6,925 bases of DNA from Thermoplasmata archaeon (GCA_021826835.1 JAKAYH010000122.1:1-6925), one strand, 5' to 3'; shown: positions 1 to 5,865, numbered from the stretch's first letter. Translations and numbers: made by a program. The notes: a model not told the origin generated them from the letters alone.

Positions 1-681
1 CACATCGAAATAGGAATACCACGCTGCCTTAAAGCATTCAAGACGATTGTCCTCATCTTTCCCCTGCAGATTATTGAATAATTTTTCTATTGCCTTAAGT
101 GCCATAATTATGGCTAATTCACTTTCTCTGTTCGAGAAGATTGTTTCTATTGCATGATCAAGTGATCGTATACCCGTTGACCTCCAGAGTTTATCTGGAG
201 TCTCCTTAGCAGCTGCCGGGTCAATAAATATTATTGAAGGAGTAATTGCTTTGTCTCTCACACCATTCTTAACCGAATCGAAAGTGTAACCAGCTATATG
301 GGAGAATTCTGATGCCGAGAGTGTGGTGGGTACAACAAGATGAGGTATATTTACATCATAATAATGCCTCAGCATTTTTGATGAATCTATAACGCTTCCT
401 CCACCAATTGATAGTAGTATATCGCAGTTGTTGTTTCTATATGCCTCAATTCCATGTTCAATTTCTTCAATGGGAGAATGTTGCGTAATATCTGAGAATA
501 CAACATAGTCAATACCCAGAGAATTGATAATTGATGCAAAAAACTTTGACTTTGATACAGAACTACCAGTTACAATGAGAGCTTTTTTCTTGTTGAGTCT
601 TTCTATTTGACTGTTTATGGATGATACCGAGTTTTTTCCGTATATTACCTTGTCAATTGGCAAATAATTGAATTCAATCAT
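1..681 (-). CDS. Maleylacetate reductase / iron-containing alcohol dehydrogenase family protein (3' end outside window)
   Basis: Partial: 227 N-terminal residues, C-terminus beyond the left edge. The start ATG (681-679) overlaps the hmgA stop as ATGA, so it is the last visible gene of the operon and probably translationally coupled. Seen: an N-terminal nucleotide-binding half with the family motif GGGSVIDSSK (residues 93-102), then VPTTLSASE (117-125), a VRDKAITPSIIFIDP stretch (141-155) like the GRD...P..VIYDP of maleylacetate reductases, and GIRSLDHAIE (170-179). In metal-dependent members the last motif reads GxDALxHAxE; here Arg172 replaces the first metal-binding Asp, while His176 is kept. 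Maleylacetate reductases also lack that Asp (Asn there) and work without metal. Known for the family: NAD(P)H-dependent reduction of the double bond of maleylacetate. Inference from position: it may reduce maleylacetoacetate, the HmgA product. It could instead be an alcohol dehydrogenase-like enzyme of unrelated substrate. Family assignment is firm; substrate is not. Confidence 0.85.
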   Translation of the reverse strand, partial: MIEFNYLPIDKVIYGKNSVSSINSQIERLNKKKALIVTGSSVSKSKFFASIINSLGIDYVVFSDITQHSPIEEIEHGIEAYRNNNCDILLSIGGGSVIDSSKMLRHYYDVNIPHLVVPTTLSASEFSHIAGYTFDSVKNGVRDKAITPSIIFIDPAAAKETPDKLWRSTGIRSLDHAIETIFSNRESELAIIMALKAIEKLFNNLQGKDEDNRLECFKAAWYSYFDV

Positions 682-1820
682 TTTTTGAACCATGATTCCA
701 TATAATGCGGGTCTTCAAACTCTTTGCCGGTCTTTGTAAGAACAAGGGGCTCGTAAGATTCAACCATAACTGCAACCTCGTCAGTTCCCTCCTTTCCTAT
801 GGCTGCCTCAACTGTTCCAGGTTGTGGTCCATGAATAATACCTCTCACGTGCACCGTAACTGAACCTTCTTCTATGCCCTTTCTACTCATGAAATTTCCT
901 GAAGAATAAAAGAGGACTTCATCCACATCTATGTTGTTATGGTAATAAGAAATGGGGATACTCCTTGGATGAAAGTCAAATTTTCTAGGAAGGAAAGTTC
1001 CAACCATAAATCCTTTTCCAGAAAAAGTCTCATGTATTGGTGGTGGCATATGCAGTTTACCAACAATGGGGGCCATATTGTCAACATTAATCGCAAATGG
1101 ATAAAGATAGCCATCCCATCCTACAACATCCAGAATTGATTTGTCTCTCTCCTCAACCATATAGTAGTTGTCATATTCCACGTAGACATTAAAATTCTGG
1201 TCTTTCTTTGAAGGCTCCTTAAGTTCCGGGAATCTAATATCTCTACTATAATAAGGTGTACCTTCTTTCAATTGACCATACTTATTAAGATATCTTGAAG
1301 GTAAATCCATGTGCTCTCTTGATTCTATGATGAAAAAGTAACTTTCACTTGTGCTCAGACGGAATGTGGTACCTCTTGGGACAAAGACATAATCACCTTT
1401 GTGATAATTCAGGTCCCCCTGTGGAGATGACAGCGTTCCACTCCCTTTCTGAACAAACAGGAGGATATCGGCATATGAATTTCGATAGAAATCATTTGAG
1501 CTCTCTGTGATATTGGCAATGCCTATCCTAAGCTTTGAATTTGATAGAATGAACTTTCTTGAATCGATAAATGTGCCATCAGTCTTTATTTTACCTGCTT
1601 TAATATGCAGATGCTTTGTAACCTCTTCAGGTGTTTCATCTTTTTGTTTCTCTCTTTTAGTAAGAGATTTAACCCTCGTTGGTTCGTTCAGATGATACAA
1701 TAGAGAATATGCACCGTCGAAACTATCTTCACCGAATAATTCCTCTTTTAAAATTTCATCTTTGTGGTCATATGTGTGTCTGCTCTCTGTTAATTTTCCC
1801 TGTTTTACGTAAAATACCAT
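678..1820 (-). CDS. hmgA: Homogentisate 1,2-dioxygenase
   Basis: Opens the ring of homogentisate with O2 to give 4-maleylacetoacetate; cytosolic non-haem Fe(II) cupin enzyme of tyrosine/phenylalanine breakdown. The protein is 380 aa from the ATG at 1820, the size of short prokaryotic members (human about 445). Numbering here counts the upstream in-frame TTG (1823) as 1; subtract one for the ATG start. Seen: family-typical N-terminus ending SRHTYD, a first cupin around 115-165, LDVVGWDGYLYPF (231-243) matching the DVVGW block of human HGD, His258 in the region of the human catalytic His, and probable iron ligands His295 (YYHNN), Glu302 (DVDEV) and His331 (IIHGPQPG). The ATG is preferred over TTG because GGTGAT sits three bases before the TTG and the family sequence begins about there. 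The ATG overlaps the upstream hydrolase stop by one base (TGATG); the downstream reductase overlaps by four. Confidence 0.95.
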   Translation of the reverse strand: MVFYVKQGKLTESRHTYDHKDEILKEELFGEDSFDGAYSLLYHLNEPTRVKSLTKREKQKDETPEEVTKHLHIKAGKIKTDGTFIDSRKFILSNSKLRIGIANITESSNDFYRNSYADILLFVQKGSGTLSSPQGDLNYHKGDYVFVPRGTTFRLSTSESYFFIIESREHMDLPSRYLNKYGQLKEGTPYYSRDIRFPELKEPSKKDQNFNVYVEYDNYYMVEERDKSILDVVGWDGYLYPFAINVDNMAPIVGKLHMPPPIHETFSGKGFMVGTFLPRKFDFHPRSIPISYYHNNIDVDEVLFYSSGNFMSRKGIEEGSVTVHVRGIIHGPQPGTVEAAIGKEGTDEVAVMVESYEPLVLTKTGKEFEDPHYMESWFKK

Positions 1821-2713
1821 CAAATCACCTTATTCAACAGATTTCCAAGAATTGGGGACTGCATTAAAACTTCATCGTTTTTCTGAATCCATCTTGGTTT
1901 TTCTTGAGGCATTTCTGTTATGCATCCACCTGGCATTGTCCCTGTCATTATTATATCTCCCGCTTTTAATTGGGATGACATCGACGCATAACTTATCAAC
2001 TTCTCAATTGGCCAGTAGATTCTCTTAAGATTTGATTCCCCAAAGAGATGGCCGTTAATTTGGGTCTCTACAGGTATGTCAAATTTCCCATTTTTTAAGA
2101 GCGGTTTAAGGTCTTTGAGTGTAACGATACAATCCCCTATTCCCGTTGCGAAATCTTTTGACTTTGACGGCCCAAGGCCGATCTTCATCTCTCTGCGTTG
2201 AAGATCTCTTGCGCTCCAGTCATTCATCAATACCATGCCAAATATGTGATTGAATGCTTCTTCCTCAGAAATATCCTTTCCGCTCTGTCCAATTATAATC
2301 CCTATCTCCATTTCAAAATCAAGTTCTTCTGTGAAATTAGGATATTTAAATGAACCGCCGTGTGGTATAAGACCACTGTTGGATGTAAAATAATAAGCTG
2401 GAATTTTATACCATTCAGGTTCCATGTCAAGACCTCTTCTTCTTCTGGAATTTTTCACATGATCTTCAAAGGCATAGAAATCTCTTATCTGACCAGGGTA
2501 TTTTAACGGGGACAGGTAAGAATCAATTTTTGAGATGATATATGTATCCTTAAAAGAGGAATCTGCAGGTTCATTTTCAGTAAAAGCTTTAAAGAAATCC
2601 CTCTCTAGATGTTCCTCAGAGATATCAAAGATCATTGTGGCATCATAGGCTTTGGTTCCTTTGAAAATAACAGTTACTATCCGCTCATTGGAGATAATTC
2701 TTCCTATTCTCAT
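1820..2713 (-). CDS. Fumarylacetoacetate hydrolase family protein
   Basis: Expected to cleave the C-C bond of fumarylacetoacetate (or a close analogue) to acetoacetate plus a C4 dicarboxylate, the last step of homogentisate breakdown. At 297 aa it is much shorter than animal FAH (about 419) but normal for the prokaryotic family. Catalytic residues align with mouse FAH: Asp78 and His85 (DFYAFEDH; mouse D126/H133, same spacing), Glu134 and Glu136 (LDFEMEIG; E199/E201), Asp165, Arg169 and Gln172 (MNDWSARDLQ; D233/R237/Q240), Lys186 probably for K253, and TGT (257-259) near the substrate loop. All metal ligands are present, so it should be active. ATG at 2713 lies 11 bases after the hppD stop; GCTGAT before it is a weak Shine-Dalgarno match. 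Its stop overlaps the hmgA ATG. Sequence alone does not decide between fumaryl-, maleyl- and succinyl-acetoacetate; related acylpyruvase and oxaloacetate decarboxylase folds are less likely given the neighbours. Confidence 0.92.
   Translation of the reverse strand: MRIGRIISNERIVTVIFKGTKAYDATMIFDISEEHLERDFFKAFTENEPADSSFKDTYIISKIDSYLSPLKYPGQIRDFYAFEDHVKNSRRRRGLDMEPEWYKIPAYYFTSNSGLIPHGGSFKYPNFTEELDFEMEIGIIIGQSGKDISEEEAFNHIFGMVLMNDWSARDLQRREMKIGLGPSKSKDFATGIGDCIVTLKDLKPLLKNGKFDIPVETQINGHLFGESNLKRIYWPIEKLISYASMSSQLKAGDIIMTGTMPGGCITEMPQEKPRWIQKNDEVLMQSPILGNLLNKVI
1824..1831 (-). promoter_or_regulatory. Shine-Dalgarno site of hmgA
   Basis: The minus strand reads AAGGTGAT, complementary to the archaeal 16S rRNA 3' end (AUCACCUC). 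It lies inside the last codons of the upstream hydrolase gene and three bases before a TTG that is followed directly by ATG. Its spacing favours the ATG at 1820 as the hmgA start. Confidence 0.7.
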
Positions 2714-2724
2714 ATGGTATCAGC

Positions 2725-3828
2725 TTAAAGGTTTCCTCTCTTAGCCTGTTCTAATTCAATGGACTGGAAGAGTGATTTAAAGTTTCCCTTTCCAAAGGAT
2801 GTTGCACCCCTCCTTTGTATTACCTCATAGAATACTGTTGGTCTGTCTCCTACAGGCTTTGTGAATATCTGCAGTAGATACCCGTCATCATCTCTATCCA
2901 CCAAAATGTCAAGTGCTTGGAGCTTGTCAATATCCTCCTTTATCTTTCCTACTCTGTCCTCTAACGTGTCGTAATATACCTTTGGAGTTGAGAGAAATTC
3001 AATGCCTCTGGATTTCATATCAGAAACTGTTTTAATTATATCATCAGTTTCCATTGCAATATGCTGAACTCCTGGTGAATTGTAGTAGTCAATATATTCC
3101 TGAATTTGTGATTTCTTCAGACCGAGAGCCGGTTCGTTTATAGGAAATATTATTTTTCTGTTATTGTAATGGACGACCTTTGACCTGAGGGCAGAATATT
3201 CAGTGCTTATATCCTTATCATCGAAACTTATTAGCTGGTCGAATCCAAAACCTTTGGTATAATATTCAACCCACTGATCCATCTTCTTATCCTCTACATT
3301 CCCAACTATATGATCTATTTTCTTTATACCTGTAGGTTTGATGTCCGGTGATTCCACTTCTTTGAATCCTGGGGGGAGTTCATCCTCATATTCGCCATAA
3401 TCATTTAGAGAATGAAGTGTTTCTCCAAAAGAATTGGATATTGCACTATAAAGAGTTCCATTATCTGTTTTGATCTTTTTCACAGGGCCATGTTTGACAA
3501 CGCCTCTTCTATCAATTTCGGCGATGGTATCGTTAATATCCGGGACTGTCATGGATATATCTCTAACGCCATCTCCGTGAATTCTTGTATGCTCTGTAAT
3601 AGGGGAAGATGGAAATAATGTGTTGGTAAAAATGAACTTTATATCGCCCTGTTTTAAAAGATAAGATACCCTATCCCTGACACCAGTTTCTGGTCCTGAA
3701 TAACCTACCAATTTAAATCCCAAACCATATTGGTGGAAATAACTCCATTCCTTGGCTGATCCTACATAAAATTCAAGTGTATCTACAGAGTCTAAAATCT
3801 TTTCTGATACCATAGAATAAAATTCCAT
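2725..3828 (-). CDS. hppD: 4-hydroxyphenylpyruvate dioxygenase
   Basis: Converts 4-hydroxyphenylpyruvate plus O2 to homogentisate and CO2, feeding the hmgA product downstream. 367 aa, two vicinal-oxygen-chelate domains (about 12-140 and 168-340). Iron ligands are His173 (KKIDHIVGN), His256 (GVQHIAMET) and Glu335 (TVFYEVIQR); the His-His spacing of 83 equals that of the human enzyme. Further signature blocks are PINEPALGLKKSQIQEY (229-245), GYLLQIFTKP (316-325) and FGKGNFKSLF (345-354), the C-terminal helix that closes the active site. First gene of the operon. Two start choices exist: ATG at 3828 (used here), with TATA-like AATTTTTAGA about 23 bases upstream, or ATG at 3813, with TTATTATA about 23 bases upstream; in the latter case the protein starts MVSEKILDS. 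The related hydroxymandelate synthase uses the same fold, but homogentisate-pathway neighbours make dioxygenase the better call. Confidence 0.96.
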   Translation of the reverse strand: MEFYSMVSEKILDSVDTLEFYVGSAKEWSYFHQYGLGFKLVGYSGPETGVRDRVSYLLKQGDIKFIFTNTLFPSSPITEHTRIHGDGVRDISMTVPDINDTIAEIDRRGVVKHGPVKKIKTDNGTLYSAISNSFGETLHSLNDYGEYEDELPPGFKEVESPDIKPTGIKKIDHIVGNVEDKKMDQWVEYYTKGFGFDQLISFDDKDISTEYSALRSKVVHYNNRKIIFPINEPALGLKKSQIQEYIDYYNSPGVQHIAMETDDIIKTVSDMKSRGIEFLSTPKVYYDTLEDRVGKIKEDIDKLQALDILVDRDDDGYLLQIFTKPVGDRPTVFYEVIQRRGATSFGKGNFKSLFQSIELEQAKRGNL

Positions 3829-3845
3829 GGACTATAATAAGTTTA

Positions 3846-3855
3846 TCTAAAAATT
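3846..3855 (-). promoter_or_regulatory. Candidate TATA box for the hppD operon
   Basis: The minus strand reads AATTTTTAGA, centred about 23 bases before the ATG at 3828, which would give a leaderless or nearly leaderless transcript. A competing TTATTATA at 3833-3840 is similarly spaced from the alternative ATG at 3813, so promoter and start choice are linked. Confidence 0.4.
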
Positions 3856-3874
3856 GGTTCTCTACCGTGCTACA

Positions 3875-3907
3875 GAGTGTCTCGGTATGCATATGGCATT
3901 GACACTC
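3875..3907. promoter_or_regulatory. Inverted repeat upstream of hppD, possible operator
   Basis: GAGTGTC (3875-3881) and GACACTC (3901-3907) are perfect 7-base inverted arms separated by 19 bases. The spacer contains a smaller ATGC/GCAT dyad. The repeat lies about 20 bases upstream of the candidate hppD TATA box, where an archaeal regulator could bind. No regulator gene is in the window. Confidence 0.4.
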
Positions 3908-3990
3908 AAAATATTAATACAAATATAGAGCATGATATATAGAGATTTTAAATAAAATATCACATCTTCTTCCGTACGGCCAGTAATAGT

Positions 3991-4010
3991 TAGAATGCCA
4001 TAGAATGTCA
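3991..4010. repeat. 10-base tandem direct repeat, candidate regulator site
   Basis: TAGAATGCCA (3991-4000) is followed at once by TAGAATGTCA (4001-4010), two copies differing at one base. The one-helical-turn period places both copies on the same DNA face. The second copy ends just before the promoter element of the downstream membrane gene, a typical archaeal activator position. Confidence 0.5.
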
Positions 4011-4025
4011 CGAAATATTTATATT
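4011..4025 (+). promoter_or_regulatory. BRE/TATA promoter of the membrane-protein gene pair
   Basis: CGAAAT (BRE-like) followed by TTTATATT (4018-4025). The TATA centre lies about 26 bases before 4047, so transcription should start at or next to the TTG start codon and give a leaderless message. This is the clearest promoter in the window. Confidence 0.65.
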
Positions 4026-4046
4026 ATGCATTGAGAATTCCTGATT

Positions 4047-4742
4047 TTGAAAATCAAAACTGTTAATTTAAAACTCGCTTTGTTAATACTCATTGGGGTG
4101 TTTTTAATCATCGGGATACATTTCATAATTTCCAATAGTGATTCTTCATTTGAACAAGGACATAACTTTGTTACTCAGGAAAAATATGCAAAGTTTTGTG
4201 TTTCCAATAACAAATTGACGGAAATATACAAAAATACTGGTTTGAATTTTAAAAAAGAACATCGTCTAGAGCCCAAATTTTTCGGTCAATTTAAACAGAA
4301 TGAATTTGCCAGCAATCACACTTTAGACAACTCAACAAATGGAAACTTATTGCGATGGACTTTTGAGAAGGATTCAGCTGGAGGTTTTATAGTTTCACTT
4401 TCAGATAAGAGTACTAATAAAATAGTTATTACATTTGCCTTATTGGGCATATTAGGTACCTTCTCAATAGAAACTCTTCTTCCAGATAAGGGCCCTGAAA
4501 CTATTGCATTTTTAAAAAATCCACATAGTTTGAAAAACGATCTAAAGGGGGTTTTTAGTGCACTTGTTATAATTGCAATGATTATGGCGTTTCTAAATTT
4601 AGTGGGTTCATACAATGGTATCTTTATAGGTTATCAAATCTACAATGTTAATATGAACGGGGTTTCAGTGAGTTTCGTATCTCCATTAATAAATACAAAC
4701 CCTGCACCAGGGTTCATTCCATTTGGGAGAGGGGAAATCTGA
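4047..4742 (+). CDS. Hypothetical membrane protein, three predicted transmembrane segments
   Basis: Not recognised as a known family. 231 aa beginning with TTG; an in-frame TGA 15 bases upstream and the TATA box 26 bases upstream support this start as leaderless. Seen: a hydrophobic segment at 9-28 (signal anchor or TM1), a polar 95-residue region (30-124) rich in Asn, Lys and Ser with a single Cys51, TM2 at about 126-145 (IVITFALLGILGTFS...), a short charged loop, TM3 at about 168-188, and a Gly/Pro/Asn-rich tail (190-231). If the N-terminus is cytoplasmic, the polar region and tail face outside. The gene is followed after nine bases by a second small membrane protein sharing the IVIT...GTFS segment, so the two are probably co-transcribed and may act together. 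It is divergent from the aromatic operon. No catalytic motif is visible; function unknown. Confidence 0.75.
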   Translation: MKIKTVNLKLALLILIGVFLIIGIHFIISNSDSSFEQGHNFVTQEKYAKFCVSNNKLTEIYKNTGLNFKKEHRLEPKFFGQFKQNEFASNHTLDNSTNGNLLRWTFEKDSAGGFIVSLSDKSTNKIVITFALLGILGTFSIETLLPDKGPETIAFLKNPHSLKNDLKGVFSALVIIAMIMAFLNLVGSYNGIFIGYQIYNVNMNGVSVSFVSPLINTNPAPGFIPFGRGEI

Positions 4743-4751
4743 GGTTAGAAC

Positions 4752-5024
4752 ATGGAGAGCTTCAGCAAATGGATCAAGAACAGTAAACTAACAATAGAAT
4801 TTATGAAAAAAAAATTCTATTTTATTATATTGATAAACGTATTAATGTGGGTAGGCGCGGTATACTGTATATACTACACATTAACCGGTGCAATGTCATC
4901 TTTTGAAGAATATATTGTTATTACACTAATCCCCATTTTTGGCACATTCAGTTCAAGGTCAAAGAAAAAGAAACCTCAACCAAATAAAGGCGCTCACACC
5001 ACAAAACAAATTGTTAAAAAATGA
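4752..5024 (+). CDS. Hypothetical small membrane protein with lysine-rich tail
   Basis: Not recognised. 90 aa. Seen: a basic N-terminus (KWIKNSK, later MKKK 18-21), TM1 at about 22-44, a short loop, TM2 at about 53-68 ending IFGTFS, then a strongly basic tail with SRSKKKK (68-74) and a final KK. The positive tail predicts a cytoplasmic C-terminus, so both ends are inside and only a few residues outside. The ATG is preceded by GAGGT (4741-4745), which overlaps the stop codon of the upstream gene, a good Shine-Dalgarno site for a second operon gene. The segment IVITLIPIFGTFS (55-67) resembles residues 126-140 of the upstream protein, and TM1 is loosely alike, so this may be a shortened paralogue lacking the long polar domain. 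Function unknown. Confidence 0.7.
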   Translation: MESFSKWIKNSKLTIEFMKKKFYFIILINVLMWVGAVYCIYYTLTGAMSSFEEYIVITLIPIFGTFSSRSKKKKPQPNKGAHTTKQIVKK

Positions 5025-5054
5025 GTCTTGATAATGGAAGTTTATTCATAATAA

Positions 5055-5074
5055 TTTTTATTTTTTGTAATTTT
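5055..5074 (+). terminator. T-rich terminator after the membrane gene pair
   Basis: Three T runs (5055-5059, 5061-5066, 5071-5074) lie 30-50 bases after the stop of the small membrane protein gene. Archaeal RNA polymerase stops at such U-rich tracts without a hairpin. The next gene has its own promoter. Confidence 0.6.
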
Positions 5075-5089
5075 CATCAATGGTGTAAC

Positions 5090-5111
5090 ATGTGAAATTA
5101 AAAACTCACAT
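5090..5111. promoter_or_regulatory. Inverted repeat ATGTGA-N10-TCACAT, candidate operator of the hemQ-like gene
   Basis: ATGTGA (5090-5095) and TCACAT (5106-5111) are perfect inverted arms around an A-rich 10-base spacer. The right arm abuts the TATA box, so a bound dimer would cover the BRE and probably block TFB/TBP loading. No cognate regulator is in the window. Confidence 0.4.
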
Positions 5112-5121
5112 ATTTTATTAT
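5112..5121 (+). promoter_or_regulatory. TATA box of the hemQ-like gene
   Basis: ATTTTATTAT, centred about 25 bases before the ATG at 5141. This spacing predicts a leaderless transcript beginning at that ATG and argues against the upstream in-frame TTG at 5123. Confidence 0.55.
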
Positions 5122-5140
5122 ATTGAGAGTAATTCCAAAT

Positions 5141-5833
5141 ATGGCTGAACACGGTGCAAATGAAAAAAAATCATACTCTGAAATCAATGAGGATAAAGAT
5201 GTCATTTACATGCAGGTGCTATGCCTAAAAATAAGAGAAGGGCATTGGAAAAATAAGGATGAAATTATTAGAATTTTTAAGGAATTCATAACTCTGCCTC
5301 ATGAAATCAATGGCATCATTCATACAAAGGTATACAAATCTCTCAGATATGATTCTGATTTCATAATTTGGTTATCTTCAAGAAACCCCCCAACTATAAG
5401 GGAGGCAATGGATATTATTTATTCAAAATCAGGGCATTTAGCAAAATCTACCTTTAGCATGCTTTCCATTTATGTCAAATCACCCTATCTGAAAAATGCA
5501 ACCCATATCGAAGAAGATCTGAAAAAAAAGGGTCTGAAATATTTTGTTGGTTATCCTATGAGCAAAGACCCGGAGTGGTATCTTATGGATTATGACACCA
5601 GAAAGAAAATAATGGATGAGCACATTAAAACTGCCATGACTCACCCGATGAATCAGGGAATTCAGTCTTATACAACATATTCTTTCAGCATTGCGGATCA
5701 GGAATTTGCTGTTCTATATGAAGTAGATTCCCTATACAGATGGATGAAGGTTGCAGAATCACTTCGTGAGGTAAAGGCAAGAAAATGGATCACAAAGGAA
5801 GAGCCTATATTAATTGGAATTAGTGTTGACTGA
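5141..5833 (+). CDS. hemQ: Chlorite dismutase-family haem protein, probable coproheme decarboxylase (HemQ/ChdC-like)
   Basis: Members of this family decarboxylate coproheme III to haem b, or in true chlorite dismutases split chlorite. The protein is 230 aa from the ATG at 5141, a normal subunit length; an in-frame TTG at 5123 would add six residues but fits the TATA box less well. Seen: an N-terminal ferredoxin-like half, then YPMSK (138-142), matching the Tyr and Lys needed by S. aureus HemQ (Y145/K149), a W-Y-L-M stretch, His161 in DEHIKT as the likely proximal haem ligand, and a C-terminal half ending R-W-M...R-E-V-K-A-R. At the distal position (Gln in Firmicutes, Ala in actinobacteria, Arg in chlorite dismutases) my hand alignment gives Ser176. 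Lack of the distal Arg speaks against chlorite dismutase. Thermoplasma has a homologue. Inference: it may complete haem synthesis in place of AhbD. The stop codon overlaps a decayed insertion-sequence end. Confidence 0.85.
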   Translation: MAEHGANEKKSYSEINEDKDVIYMQVLCLKIREGHWKNKDEIIRIFKEFITLPHEINGIIHTKVYKSLRYDSDFIIWLSSRNPPTIREAMDIIYSKSGHLAKSTFSMLSIYVKSPYLKNATHIEEDLKKKGLKYFVGYPMSKDPEWYLMDYDTRKKIMDEHIKTAMTHPMNQGIQSYTTYSFSIADQEFAVLYEVDSLYRWMKVAESLREVKARKWITKEEPILIGISVD

Positions 5834-5865
5834 CATACCCCCATAATGAAGGATTGGAGATTCTC
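5831..5865 (-). repeat. Degenerate right-end hairpin of an IS200/IS605-like element
   Basis: The plus strand reads TGACATACCCCC, then ATAATGAAGGATT, then GGAGATTC. This follows the layout seen at many tnpB element ends: TGACAT, a C-rich arm, a GAAGG-type apex, a G-rich arm and GATTC. Here the stem is imperfect (AAT/ATT closes a GAAGG loop, with the outer arms partly mispaired), as expected after decay. The first three bases are also the hemQ stop codon. On the minus strand the same sequence would be the 3' part of a tnpB guide (omega) RNA. Confidence 0.45.

Noticed and set aside
939..1139. Plus-strand open frame opposite hmgA
   Set aside because: It lies wholly inside the strongly supported hmgA gene and has no family features or ribosome site; antisense shadow. 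The open frames at 929-1114, 1507-1695, 1679-1867 and 3412-3618 are rejected for the same reason.
4316..4615. 99-codon minus-strand open frame inside the first membrane protein gene
   Set aside because: The plus-strand frame has a matching promoter, hydrophobic TM segments and an operon partner; the minus frame has none of these.
5123..5140. TTG start giving a six-residue longer HemQ
   Set aside because: The TATA box at 5112-5121 is only a few bases before it, which cannot serve it; the box is correctly spaced for the ATG at 5141.
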